From the NCBI GenBank assembly GCA_052386455.1, contig JBQTKD010000028.1, forward strand, positions 1-64,000: 64,000 nucleotides of DNA, in the 5' to 3' direction. The translations under genes and the position numbers were made by a program. Below, in pieces: positions 43,942 through 52,803 of this stretch. Under the pieces are notes generated by a model. It ran no database searches, was not told the DNA's origin, and saw only the letters and a program-made list of their open reading frames with translations. The stretch comes from JBQTKD01 sp052386455. GTDB lineage: Bacteria; Actinomycetota; Actinomycetes; Sporichthyales; Sporichthyaceae. The first letter of the stretch is position 1. Every line of letters begins with the position of its first letter.

Positions 43942-45405
43942 GTGCCGCAGTACGCGCCGGAGCTGATCGCCGGCGGATTCGCGATCGAGGTCGCAGACGC
44001 CGAACTGCTGCACGTCCACCTTGGCCTGGCCGACCTTGCGCACACGCTCGTCCTGGCACGGCGGGGCGTGATCCCCGACGAGCCGCTGGAGCGACTGCTC
44101 AGCGCGCTGCTCGAAGCCCAGGACACCCCCGCCGCCGAGATCGGGTACGACCCGGCGCTCGGCGAGCTCTACAACTGCCGCGAGGAGTGGCTCGCCGCCC
44201 GCATCGGGACCGACGGCGGCTGGCTCAACGCCGGGCGTCCGCGCCGCGAGGCCGTGCGGATCGCGATGCGGCTGCGGCTGCGGCGCGACGTGCTCGCGGC
44301 GATCGACGCCGCGGCCGTGCTCGCCGAGGCGATCGCCGATCAGGCCGAACGGCACGCCGAGACGTGGATGGCCGAGCAGACGTACCTCCAGCACTCGCAG
44401 CCCTCCACCTTCGGGCACTACCTGCTGAGCTTCTCCTACGCCGTTCTGCGCGATATGCGCCGGCTCGAGGACTGCCTGGCGTGGGTGAACCGCAGCCCGG
44501 GCGGCGCCGGCGGAGTCAACGGCAGCGCGCTGACTCCGGACCGTTGGGTGGTCGCCGGGCTGCTCGGCTTCGACGACGTCATCGAGCACACCCGCGACGC
44601 GATGTGGCAGACCGACGGGCTCATCGCGCTCCTCTCGGCGGTGAGCAGCCTCGGGGTGACCGCGGCGAAGCTGGCCGAGGACCTGGAGATCTGGGCGTCG
44701 GACGAATTCGACTGGGTGCGCCTGGCCGACGGCCACAGCCGGGGCAGCGTGCTCATGCCGAACAAGCGGAACCCGTACGCGTTGACCATGGTGCGCGGCA
44801 CGGCCGGCGTGCTGATCGGGCGGCTGACGGGGATGCTCGCGGTCACCAAGAGCCCGTCCGCACGCAGCGACAACCTGATCTTCGCCTACGGCGAGGTGCC
44901 GCGCGCGATGGAGATGGCGGTGCGTCAGATCCGCCTGCTGGCCGGTGTGGTGGACGGTCTCGAGGTCAACGCGCAACGCATGTGGGCCGCGCTGGAGAAC
45001 GGATTCACCCAGGCCGCCGACCTCGCCGAGCAGCTCATGACCGCCTGCCAGGTGGACTATCGCAGCGCCCACCGGATCGTGGGGGCCGTGGTGCGCAGCG
45101 CCTCGGCCGCAGGCCTGCGTGCCGTCGACATCGACGCCTCGATGCTGGCGGCGGCTGCGGCCGAGATCGGCGTCGCGGACTTGGACACCAGCGGACTGGA
45201 CCTCGCCGACGTGCTGGACCCGAAGGCCGTGGTGGGTTCGCGGACCACGCTCGGCGGCGCGGCACCGGAGACCGTGCGCGGCATGGCCGCCGACGTGCGC
45301 CGAGCGGCGCAGGGGGCCGCGGCGGCCGCCGCGAGCCCGGCCCGGGAGCTGGACGCGGTCGAGGCGGCGCTGCTGGCCGAAGCCCGCGACGTCGCGGGCC
45401 TATAG
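43942..45405 (+). CDS. Argininosuccinate lyase-like protein
   Basis: A 487-residue member of the fumarase/aspartase superfamily closest to ArgH. It has the TYLQHSQPSTFGHYLL helix, NRSPGGAGGVNGSAL and the signature loop GSVLMPNKRNP (ArgH normally has GSSLMPQKRNP). These enzymes split off fumarate from succinyl-amino compounds. The Ser-to-Val change next to the catalytic loop serine and the company of an atypical SerRS rather than arginine genes suggest another substrate. The GTG at 43942 has AAGGGG six bases upstream; it is the second gene of a two-gene operon. Confidence 0.8.
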   Translation: MPQYAPELIAGGFAIEVADAELLHVHLGLADLAHTLVLARRGVIPDEPLERLLSALLEAQDTPAAEIGYDPALGELYNCREEWLAARIGTDGGWLNAGRPRREAVRIAMRLRLRRDVLAAIDAAAVLAEAIADQAERHAETWMAEQTYLQHSQPSTFGHYLLSFSYAVLRDMRRLEDCLAWVNRSPGGAGGVNGSALTPDRWVVAGLLGFDDVIEHTRDAMWQTDGLIALLSAVSSLGVTAAKLAEDLEIWASDEFDWVRLADGHSRGSVLMPNKRNPYALTMVRGTAGVLIGRLTGMLAVTKSPSARSDNLIFAYGEVPRAMEMAVRQIRLLAGVVDGLEVNAQRMWAALENGFTQAADLAEQLMTACQVDYRSAHRIVGAVVRSASAAGLRAVDIDASMLAAAAAEIGVADLDTSGLDLADVLDPKAVVGSRTTLGGAAPETVRGMAADVRRAAQGAAAAAASPARELDAVEAALLAEARDVAGL

Positions 45406-45439
45406 CCGGCGACTCCGGAGCCGGCCGGCGGATGCCGGG

Positions 45440-45643
45440 TTACTCGCCGACAAACACCTCGCCGCGACGAGCGGCGGGGATACGGGCGGTACGGCGGGCG
45501 AAGTTGGCCTCCTGCGCAGCCTTGTGCTCGGCGCAGAACCACACGGTGGCCCGGTACAGCGGCGTGTTGACGACGATCTGGTGCGGCGCGGGTGCCCCGC
45601 ACTGCGGCTCGGTGTTCGAGGTGAACCAGGAACAGGTGTGCAT
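45440..45643 (-). CDS. Small Cys-containing protein
   Basis: A 67-residue protein with GAGGAG five bases before its ATG, a strong initiation site. It carries four Cys/His metal-ligand candidates: CSWF, then QCGAPAPHQ, then WFCAEHKAAQ, an arrangement that could hold a zinc knuckle. The rest is basic (ARRTARIPAARRGE). I do not recognise the family. It lies downstream of the PLP enzyme on the same strand after 180 bases, and ends 34 bases from the convergent lyase gene. The gap contains a small TCTCAC/GTGAGA hairpin. Confidence 0.65.
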   Translation of the reverse strand: MHTCSWFTSNTEPQCGAPAPHQIVVNTPLYRATVWFCAEHKAAQEANFARRTARIPAARRGEVFVGE

Positions 45644-45822
45644 GACATCTCCTCTCGCTGCGTTCTCGGCGGAGGGGTGCCGAATGCAGTGGTGGGTCGG
45701 TGGTTTCTCACTCGAGGGTGAGACGCACGCACCGGCGATGTCGTTGCAGGGGTTCCGTAAATCGGTAGATCGACCGGGTAGGGGATCCTCCGTTCGGACA
45801 GGTCTGTTTTGTCCGCTTCCGG

Positions 45823-46770
45823 CTAGTGCTCGAACAGGGTGGGGGCACCGCCGGTGACCAGGAAGACGATCGGTTCGCGGGGCAGGTCGGACTCCAGTAG
45901 GACGGCCATCGCGCGGGCGGCGAAGACGGGATCGAGGAACACGCCCTCGGTTTGGGTGACGAGCTTCGCGGCTCGATCGGCGGCGGGGGACGGCTGGCCG
46001 TAGGCGGCGGCGCGCAGGGCTTGTTCGTGCACGATCGGGTCGTCGGTAGGGGGCGGGGTGCCGATCAAGGCGGCGGCTTGGGTGGCGATGTCTCGGATGC
46101 GGGGGATGCACTGTTCGACTGGTCGGCTCACGCTGACCCCGTGGACGCGGTAGCTCGGGCGGAGCCACGCGGCGCCCGCTTCGAGACCGGCCTGGGTGCC
46201 GCAGGAGCCGGTGGACAGCCAAAGCTGACTGGGCGTCAGGTCGTGTGTGTGCAGCTGCTCGGCGAGCTCCGTGGTGGCGGCGACGTACCCGAGAGCGCCG
46301 ACGGGGCTTGCGCCGCCGCGGCCCAGCAGGTACGGAGTTCGGCCGTCGGTGCGCACCTCTGCGGCCAGCTTTTCGATGGTCTCCTCGACCGACTCGCGCG
46401 CCGGGCTGCGGGTGAACTCGATCCGGGCCCCGGCCAGTTCGGCCAACGCGAGGTTGCCGACGAGTGGCACCGGGTCGCCGTAGATCGCCAAGATCGCGTC
46501 GAGCCCGCGGGTCCGCGCGGCGAGGGCTGCAAGCATCGTCCAGTTCGAGCTCGGGCCGCCGCCGGTGATGAGGGTGTCGGCGCCGTCGTCGATCGCCGCT
46601 CCGATCACGAACTCGAGTGTGCGGACCTTGTTGCCGCCGAGCCCGAGCCCAGTGAGGTCGTCGCGCTTGAACCAGATCTCCGCGCCGACGGCCGCTGAAA
46701 GTCGCTCCGCCGGGCGTAGGGGCGTCGGCAAAGTGGCCAGGCGCGCCCGCGGCCGCCCTGCGAGGCTCAC
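45823..46770 (-). CDS. PLP-dependent D-cysteine desulfhydrase/ACC deaminase family
   Basis: A 315-residue fold type II PLP enzyme. The lysine that would hold PLP is in LGLGGNKVRTLEF (near residue 48) and the serine motif GGGPSSNWT follows at about residue 70; STGSCGTQAGLEAG forms the phosphate loop. Family members deaminate D-cysteine or 1-aminocyclopropane-1-carboxylate; residues do not decide the substrate here. The GTG at 46770 is preferred. It follows the fumarase-superfamily lyase by 82 bases that contain a hairpin, so it is probably the fourth gene of that operon. Confidence 0.85.
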   Translation of the reverse strand: MSLAGRPRARLATLPTPLRPAERLSAAVGAEIWFKRDDLTGLGLGGNKVRTLEFVIGAAIDDGADTLITGGGPSSNWTMLAALAARTRGLDAILAIYGDPVPLVGNLALAELAGARIEFTRSPARESVEETIEKLAAEVRTDGRTPYLLGRGGASPVGALGYVAATTELAEQLHTHDLTPSQLWLSTGSCGTQAGLEAGAAWLRPSYRVHGVSVSRPVEQCIPRIRDIATQAAALIGTPPPTDDPIVHEQALRAAAYGQPSPAADRAAKLVTQTEGVFLDPVFAARAMAVLLESDLPREPIVFLVTGGAPTLFEH

Positions 46771-46789
46771 CCGCCCACCGACCCCGCGG

Positions 46790-46835
46790 GGCGTCCGCCA
46801 AAGGGTGAGCGATAGCGCTCGGATGAGCGGACGCC
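46790..46835 (-). other. Intercistronic hairpin
   Basis: GGCGTCCGC and GCGGACGCC form a perfect nine-base stem around an inner GAGC/GCTC stem. It fills the gap between the lyase stop and the PLP-enzyme start. It could attenuate read-through or protect the upstream message. Confidence 0.6.
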
Positions 46836-46852
46836 TTGAGTAGGGGTGGAGG

Positions 46853-48196
46853 TCATCGGGTGGCCTCGTGTCGGGCGAGGACGCGATCCACGAAGGTCTG
46901 GGCGCTGCCCAGCGCCTTGGTGGGGTCGGTGGCCGCCTCGATCTGATCCTGAGTCAGGAGACCCTTGGCGGCGATGATTTCGGTGAGGTCGACGCCTTGG
47001 TCCAGGCCGGCCATCGCGGCGGCGTAGATCTCCTCGTGGGCGGCGTGCTTGCCGATGCGGTCGGCCAGCGCGCGCATCAGCGGCTCGGAGAGCAGGTAGC
47101 CGCGCATGCGCTCGAGGTTGGCGCGCATGCGGACGCCGTCGACCTGCAGGCCCTCGAGCAGGCGGATCGCGAACTGGAGCGCGGCGCCGGTGAGCTGGCA
47201 GGCCTCGGGAACCGCCAACCACTCGGCCTTCCAGGACCGTCCGTCGCGTTCGTGCAGCGCCACGAGACCCTCCAAGGTGGAGGCGGCGTCGAGACGGACG
47301 CGGCGGGCGAGCGTGTCGAGGTGCTCGGAGATCTCGGGGTTGCGCTTGTGCGGCATGGTGATGCTGCCGACCGTGCCGGGCGTGAACGGCTCCGCGAGCT
47401 CGGCGATCTCGGGGCGGGAAAGTTCGAAGATCTCGTTGCCGATCTTTCCGAGGGTTCCGGTCACCATGGCCAACAGCCCGACGAACTCCGCGACTCGGTC
47501 CCGCGCGGTAATCCACGGGACGGCTGGCGCCCCGAGCCCGGTGTGCTCGGCGAAGGCGTCGAGCAGGGCCGGCGCCTTCTCGCCCCAGAACTCCATGGTG
47601 CCGAGTGCCCCGCCGAGCTGGACGACGTCGAGGCGCGGGCCGGCCTGCTCGATGCGCTCGAGATGACGGGACAGCTCGTCGGTCCACACGGCGGCCTTGA
47701 AGCCGAAGGTGATCGGCAGGCCGGGCTGGCCGTGGGTGCGGCCGCACATGACGGTGTCGCGGTGGGCCTTGGCGAGTGCCGCGGTGGCGGCGATCAGGCG
47801 GCGCAGGTCGCGGCGGACGATGCCGAGGACCAGCTTGGTGGTCTGTGCGGTGGCGGTGTCCGTGACGTCCTGGACGGTGGCGCCGTAGTAGACCCACTCG
47901 CGGGCCTCGGGCGGAAGGATGCGGCGCAGCTCCTGGATGAGCCCGAGGGTGGAGTGGCCGGTGGCGCGAGTGCCCTCGGCGACCTTCGCGAGATCGAGCT
48001 TGTCGACGTCGGCGTACTCGGCGATCACGGCGGCGATGCCCTGCGGGAGGAGGTCGACCTCTTCCTGCGCGCTCGCCAGGGCGACGAGGACGTCGAGCCA
48101 ACCCTGGGTGCGGCCGCGGTCGTCGAACATGGCGTGCAGTTCGGGGGTGGTCCACAGGTGTCCGAACAGCTGAGAGTCCGTCAGATGCGAGCTCAC
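46853..48196 (-). CDS. Adenylosuccinate lyase/fumarase superfamily protein
   Basis: A 447-residue homotetramer-type lyase with GRTHGQPGLPITFG (His-containing motif near residue 150), LGGALGTMEFWGEKA and the signature loop GSITMPHKRNPE. It resembles adenylosuccinate lyase and 3-carboxymuconate cycloisomerase, but the company of a CitE-like enzyme and a PLP enzyme points to catabolism rather than purine synthesis. The GTG start overlaps the stop of the DUF7714-like gene in GTGA. The reaction is probably release of fumarate or a related trans-alkene from a substituted succinate. Confidence 0.85.
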   Translation of the reverse strand: MSSHLTDSQLFGHLWTTPELHAMFDDRGRTQGWLDVLVALASAQEEVDLLPQGIAAVIAEYADVDKLDLAKVAEGTRATGHSTLGLIQELRRILPPEAREWVYYGATVQDVTDTATAQTTKLVLGIVRRDLRRLIAATAALAKAHRDTVMCGRTHGQPGLPITFGFKAAVWTDELSRHLERIEQAGPRLDVVQLGGALGTMEFWGEKAPALLDAFAEHTGLGAPAVPWITARDRVAEFVGLLAMVTGTLGKIGNEIFELSRPEIAELAEPFTPGTVGSITMPHKRNPEISEHLDTLARRVRLDAASTLEGLVALHERDGRSWKAEWLAVPEACQLTGAALQFAIRLLEGLQVDGVRMRANLERMRGYLLSEPLMRALADRIGKHAAHEEIYAAAMAGLDQGVDLTEIIAAKGLLTQDQIEAATDPTKALGSAQTFVDRVLARHEATR

Positions 48197-49098
48197 GCCT
48201 CTTCTCCCATGAGCAGGCGGCGCAGGCCGGCGCGGATCTCGTCGAGGTTGGCGCCCCAGGGCACCACCACGGTCTTGTCGGTGACTTCGAGGCCGCGCTC
48301 GATGAGGCAGCACTTGATCAGTGCGAGATCGCCGCTCGCACGGAACGCCGGGTCCTCGAGCAGGCGGGTCTTCGGGCACAGGTCGACCTGTGCGGGCTCG
48401 TCGCCGTAGAAGTGGCGGTGGAACTGCATGGAGCGCTCGCACCCGATCATCAGCCAGTCCTTGCGGTCGGCCGGGCGGGTGTCGAGGAACTCCACGGTTG
48501 CGCCGTCGGGCGCCGATCCGGAGCCGCGGCAGGGGAGCAGGTAGGTCTGCGCCGGGTTCGCGTCGACCAGATCGGCGACCTGCACCGCGTCGAGAATCAG
48601 CTCGATCGGCGGGAGGTCCTCGTCGAACTCGACGACCTGGGTGGCCTGGGCGAACAGCTTCGGCGGGTAGGGCGGGACGACCTCGGTGACGCGGATGGGG
48701 ATCGGCGCGGGGGCGTAGATGAAGTTGACGTGGGAGAACATCCCGACGACGACGGTGGCGAGCTTGCCGGGTACCGCGGCGCATGCGAGCGCGGTCGCGT
48801 TGCCTACGTCGACGCAGCTGTCCTCGACGTAGGCGATGTCGTCGCCGAGCGCCAGTACCAGGGCGTCGGTGACGGGGGCGAAGAGGGGTTCGTAGTCGTC
48901 CTTGGCCACCTGGATCAGCGCGGTCTCGGTGCCGTTGCGCAGGACGAGGAACTCCGTGCGGCGGTAGACCTCCCGGCCGTCGAGGAAGTCGAGGATCTTC
49001 TGCTCGTCGAGCGGGAAGTCGACTTCCTGCATGGACAGGCCGCGGTACGGGTGCGACCGCGTGTTCGGAGGCGGCGGGGCGAGCCGATGGGCGAGCAC
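48193..49098 (-). CDS. DUF7714-like protein
   Basis: A 301-residue protein of unknown function. It resembles a family I associate with DUF7714: a PYRGLSMQEVDFPLD start, then LPCRGSGSAP in the middle, and KTVVVPWGANLDEIR at the end. The conserved Cys pairs (LPCRG, KCC) suggest a metal or redox site. The GTG at 49098 is chosen because the family start extends upstream of the ATG at 49032. It sits between the CitE-like and lyase genes, with a GTGA overlap to the latter, so it is likely a subunit or pathway enzyme. Family naming is from memory and unchecked. Confidence 0.7.
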   Translation of the reverse strand: MLAHRLAPPPPNTRSHPYRGLSMQEVDFPLDEQKILDFLDGREVYRRTEFLVLRNGTETALIQVAKDDYEPLFAPVTDALVLALGDDIAYVEDSCVDVGNATALACAAVPGKLATVVVGMFSHVNFIYAPAPIPIRVTEVVPPYPPKLFAQATQVVEFDEDLPPIELILDAVQVADLVDANPAQTYLLPCRGSGSAPDGATVEFLDTRPADRKDWLMIGCERSMQFHRHFYGDEPAQVDLCPKTRLLEDPAFRASGDLALIKCCLIERGLEVTDKTVVVPWGANLDEIRAGLRRLLMGEEA

Positions 49099-49167
49099 GC
49101 TACGACGTTACGCCCCCGCGTGGCCCGCTGCCTTGTCCAAAACGGAGGAGTCGAGTAGGTGCCGTTC

Positions 49168-49962
49168 CTACTCTGCGACGCGTTCCAGCATCCGGCGGGC
49201 GCGGTCGACGACCGGCTTGTCGACCATCTTGCCGTCGAGCGTGGTCACGGCACCGCCGCCGGCGGCCTCCATCACGCGCTTGGCCCAGACGATTTCTTCC
49301 TCGGTGGGCCGGAAGGTGGTGTGCACGATCTCGAGCTGCGCGGGGTGGATGCACATCTTGGCGGTGAAACCGAGGCTCGCGCCGTGGGTGGAGTCGGCGG
49401 TGAGTCGGGCCTCGTCCTTGACGTCGACCGTCACGCCGTCGACCGGGCCACCGACGCCCGCTGCGGCGCTGGCCAGGACGAGGTGGGAGCGGGCCGCGAG
49501 GAAGGCCTGGTGGTCGTTGGGGTCCACGCCGAGCTGTGCGGAGAGGTCGATCGAGCCGAAGGCTGCGCGGACGACGCCGGGGACGGAGAGGATCGCGTGC
49601 GCGTTGAGGACGCCCAGGGCGGTCTCGACGAGCGGGATCACCGAGGCGCCGGTGGAGGCCACAACCTCGGCGACCTGCTCGGGGGTCTCCGCCTTGGGGA
49701 GCATGACGCAGTGGCCCTCGACTGCCTTGAGGTCGGCGCCGTACCAGGGGGTGCCCGGCGGGTTGATCCGCACGATGCCCCCGTTTCCGCCGTCGAGCCA
49801 CTCGACCACGTGCTTGCGCGCCTCGGGCTTGTCGTCCGGGGCGACGGCGTCCTCGAGGTCGAGGATGATCGCGCCGGCGCCGGCGCCGGCCGCCTTCGCA
49901 AACCGGTCGGGGCGGTGGCCGGGGACGAACAGCAGGCTGGTGATCGAGGCGAGGTCGGCCAT
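49168..49962 (-). CDS. CitE-like CoA ester lyase (HpcH/HpaI aldolase family)
   Basis: A 264-residue TIM-barrel lyase. Motifs are LLFVPGHRPDRFAKA, AIILDLEDAVAP (metal-binding Glu/Asp), VRINPPGTPWYG, LPKAETPEQ and GFTAKMCIHPAQ, matching stand-alone CitE-like/malyl- or citramalyl-CoA lyases. It cleaves or forms a hydroxyacyl-CoA with acetyl-CoA or a short aldehyde/keto acid. AGGAG four bases before the ATG makes it the probable first gene of the operon that continues with the DUF7714-like, lyase and PLP genes. Confidence 0.88.
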   Translation of the reverse strand: MADLASITSLLFVPGHRPDRFAKAAGAGAGAIILDLEDAVAPDDKPEARKHVVEWLDGGNGGIVRINPPGTPWYGADLKAVEGHCVMLPKAETPEQVAEVVASTGASVIPLVETALGVLNAHAILSVPGVVRAAFGSIDLSAQLGVDPNDHQAFLAARSHLVLASAAAGVGGPVDGVTVDVKDEARLTADSTHGASLGFTAKMCIHPAQLEIVHTTFRPTEEEIVWAKRVMEAAGGGAVTTLDGKMVDKPVVDRARRMLERVAE

Positions 49963-50072
49963 GGGTGCTCCTGTGACGGGTTAATTGCCTCTGTCGTACC
50001 ACGCGGGTGCGGGGTTGCCGGCCCGGCGATGGGCTACGCCACATGTCCTCCCGACCACATAGGCTCGACGAC

Positions 50073-50591
50073 ATGCCGCAGCCCGAGGGTGCCGAACTGG
50101 AAGCCGTTCGCGAACGGCTTGGACAGCTCCGCAAGACGTATCTGCGCGAGGAAGACCGTGCCGCGCCGCCCACACGTGGGGTCCACCACTTCGCGCTGAT
50201 CTGCTCCGACGTCGAAGCGACCGTGCGGTTCTACCAGGAGTTCCTCGGCTTCCCGCTCGTCGAACTGGTGGAGAACCGGGACTACAAGGGCTCCTCGCAC
50301 TTCTTCTTCGACGTCGGCAACCGCACGCTGCTCGGGTTCTTCGACTTCCCCGGCCACGACCACCCGGACTTCATGGAGACCATCGGCGGCGTGCAGCACA
50401 TCGCGCTGTCCATCGACGCCGCCGGGTTCGCGGCGATGAAGGCCAAGCTCGACGAGGCCGGCATCGACTACCTCGGGCCGGACCGCGGGGTCGAGGACAG
50501 CCTGTACTTCCGCGACCCCAACGGCATCGGCCTGGAGTTCTACTGCGAGGCGCTCGGCATCTTCGAGGGCGAGAACCTGCTGCCGGGCTGA
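50073..50591 (+). CDS. VOC family (glyoxalase/dioxygenase-like) protein
   Basis: A 172-residue single VOC module: GVHHFALICSDVEATVRFYQEFLGFPLVEL for the first beta-alpha-beta-beta-beta unit and VQHIALSIDAAGFAAMKAKL then SLYFRDPNGIGLEFYCE for the second. The metal ligands of the family (His in GVHHF, His in VQHIA, Glu in LEFY) are present. An N-terminal helix of 35 residues precedes it. The substrate is unknown. The ATG at 50073 is chosen; its last 52 bases overlap the 3' end of the convergent helR. Confidence 0.85.
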   Translation: MPQPEGAELEAVRERLGQLRKTYLREEDRAAPPTRGVHHFALICSDVEATVRFYQEFLGFPLVELVENRDYKGSSHFFFDVGNRTLLGFFDFPGHDHPDFMETIGGVQHIALSIDAAGFAAMKAKLDEAGIDYLGPDRGVEDSLYFRDPNGIGLEFYCEALGIFEGENLLPG

Positions 50592-52762
50592 CCCCTCGTC
50601 AGAACGACCAGCTGGCGGGTGGCGCGGGTCATCGCGACGTAGCGGTCCACCGCGCCTTCGATCCCGTCGCCGAACGCGTCCGGATCGACGAGGACGACCA
50701 GGTCGAACTCGAGGCCCTTCGACTCCGCCGCGGACAGCGACCGCACCCGCGGCCGTGCCGGGAAGTCCGGATCGCCGATGACACAGGCGATTCCCTCGGG
50801 ATGGTCGGCGAGCCACCCGGCGAGGATCGTGTCGCGCTCCGTGGTCGATTCGTAGCGGACCTCGATTCCGCTGCTGCGGATGGACGTCGGGACGTTGGCG
50901 TCCGGAATCGCGGCACGGATCACCGGTTCCGCCTCGGCCATGATTTCCTGCGGCGTGCGGTAGTTCACCGTCAGCGACGCCAACTCCACCCGCTCGAGAC
51001 CGATCCGCTTCAGGCGTTCGTGCCAGGACTCGGTGAATCCGTGGCGGGCCTGGGCTCGGTCGCCGACTATCGTGAAGCTGCGCGAGGGGCAGCGCGCCAA
51101 GAGCATCTGCCACTGCGCGTCGGTGAGCTCCTGAGCCTCGTCGACGACGATGTGCGCGAACGGTCCGGCGAGCGTGTCCGGGTCTGCTGCCGCGACTCCG
51201 CGTTCGTCGACCAGGGCGCCGCGCAGGTCGTCGCCGTGCAGCATCGTCACGGCGCCCTCGCCGTCGTCGTCGGCCGCGATGATGTCGTCGACGACCTTCG
51301 CCATCTCCTCGCGGGCGAACTCCGTGACAACGGTGCGGCGCGCGTTGTGCTGGGCGGCCAGGGGGTCGCCGAGCCGTTGCCGGGCGGCGTCGAGCCAGGG
51401 GAGATCGGCGACGGTCCAGGGCGAGCCCTCGTCCCGCTTCAGGACGGCGCGTTCCTCCGCGGACAGCCAGGGCGCGCACTTCTTCAGGTAGGCGGGCACC
51501 GCCCAGAGGTCCGTGACGATGTCGTTCGGCTCGAGCAGTGGCCAGGCCCGGTGCAGCGTGGTGACCAGGTCGGTGTTCTTGCGCAGCGAGCGGAGCAGCA
51601 GGGCGGGGGAGAACGGCTTCTCGTCGTCCTCGCCCTCCTCCGTCCAGGTGTCGTCGAGGTGCTGCTGGACTCGCTCGGAGATCCGCGCGACGAGTTCGTC
51701 CCAGATCTGCTCGCGGGCGTCGTTGTGCGGCGTGCCGGGGGCCGGTGCGTCGAAGACGTCGGCCCAGTCCTCGGCGCGCAGTCGTACGTCGGCCCAGTCC
51801 GTCTCGACGACCATCGGCGTGGTGGGCGGGTCCTCGTAGAGCGCGACGGCGGCGTCGATCGCCTTGCCGAGGTCTCCGGTGGCCTTGAGGCGGGCTACCT
51901 CGGGGTCGGCCTCGGCCTCGGCGTCGGGCCCTTCGGGGAGCAGGTCGCGCAGGACGCAGGTGCGTACGCCCTCTTCGCCCAGGCTGGGCAGGACGTCGGA
52001 GACGTAGTCCAGGTACGGGCGGCTCGGGCCGACGACCAGGACGCCGCCACGGCGCTGCTCGAGCCGCGGGTCGGAGTACAGGAGATAGGCGGCGCGGTGC
52101 AGGGCGACGACGGTCTTGCCCGTTCCCGGACCGCCGTCGACGACCAGCGCGCCGCGGGATCCGGCGCGGATGATCGCGTCCTGGTCCGCGGCGATGGTGG
52201 CGAGTACGTCGCGCATGCGCTCGGTGCGGGAGCCGGCGAGGCTGGCGATGAACGCGGACTGGTCGTCGAGGGCGGCGTGTCCGGCGAGGGCGTCGGTGGC
52301 GAACACCTCGTCCCAGTAGTCGACGATCGCGCCTGCAGCCCAGCGGTAGCGCCGGCGGCTGGCCAGGCCCATCGGGTTGGCGTGGGTCGCGCCGAAGAAG
52401 GGTTCGGCGGCCGGGGTGCGCCAGTCGATCAGCAGACGGGTGCCGGCGGCGTCGGTCAGGCCGAGACGGCCGACGTAGGTGGTCTCGTCGTTCTCGGCGA
52501 CCATGCGGCCGAGGCACAGGTCCAGGCCGTAGCGGCGCAGCGTGCGCAGTCGGGCGGTGAGGCGGTAGACCTCGAGGTCCCGGTTCAGCGCCGCCTGGCC
52601 CTTGACGATGGGCTTGGCCAACTCGGCCTCGAGCCTGCCGGCGAGGTCGGCGATCGAGTCCTCGAGGCTCGCGGCGATGGCCGCAAAGTGCCGCTCGTCG
52701 GCGGCGATCAGCGCCGGGTCGGCCTTGGCCGCGAGATTGGCCGGCAAGTCGAAGACAGTCAG
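50540..52762 (-). CDS. helR: RNA polymerase recycling ATPase HelR
   Basis: About 740 residues of UvrD-like helicase fold of the HelD/HelR class. An N-terminal coiled-coil arm (ADERHFAAIAASLEDSIADL) is followed by Walker A GGPGTGKTVVALHR near residue 205, a VVDEAQELTDAQW Walker B and the late YVAMTRATRQLVVLT motif. HelR displaces rifamycin-bound RNA polymerase and gives rifampicin tolerance. Family alignment (TVFDLPANLAAKADPALI) suggests translation starts at the CTG at 52762, which has AGGGGG six bases upstream. ATGs at 52798 and 52801 in the same frame abut the regulatory element and are the conventional alternative. The 3' end overlaps the VOC gene. Confidence 0.88.
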   Translation of the reverse strand: MTVFDLPANLAAKADPALIAADERHFAAIAASLEDSIADLAGRLEAELAKPIVKGQAALNRDLEVYRLTARLRTLRRYGLDLCLGRMVAENDETTYVGRLGLTDAAGTRLLIDWRTPAAEPFFGATHANPMGLASRRRYRWAAGAIVDYWDEVFATDALAGHAALDDQSAFIASLAGSRTERMRDVLATIAADQDAIIRAGSRGALVVDGGPGTGKTVVALHRAAYLLYSDPRLEQRRGGVLVVGPSRPYLDYVSDVLPSLGEEGVRTCVLRDLLPEGPDAEAEADPEVARLKATGDLGKAIDAAVALYEDPPTTPMVVETDWADVRLRAEDWADVFDAPAPGTPHNDAREQIWDELVARISERVQQHLDDTWTEEGEDDEKPFSPALLLRSLRKNTDLVTTLHRAWPLLEPNDIVTDLWAVPAYLKKCAPWLSAEERAVLKRDEGSPWTVADLPWLDAARQRLGDPLAAQHNARRTVVTEFAREEMAKVVDDIIAADDDGEGAVTMLHGDDLRGALVDERGVAAADPDTLAGPFAHIVVDEAQELTDAQWQMLLARCPSRSFTIVGDRAQARHGFTESWHERLKRIGLERVELASLTVNYRTPQEIMAEAEPVIRAAIPDANVPTSIRSSGIEVRYESTTERDTILAGWLADHPEGIACVIGDPDFPARPRVRSLSAAESKGLEFDLVVLVDPDAFGDGIEGAVDRYVAMTRATRQLVVLTRGQPGSRFSPSKMPSASQ

Positions 52763-52803
52763 AAGAATCCCCCTGGTTAGGCGCCTACTGTGCGCCATCA
52801 TCC

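Noticed and set aside
48430..48784. Extension of the fumarase-superfamily lyase frame upstream to 48784
   Set aside because: It runs antiparallel in frame through the DUF7714-like gene and lacks family similarity; the GTGA junction at 48196 is the natural start.
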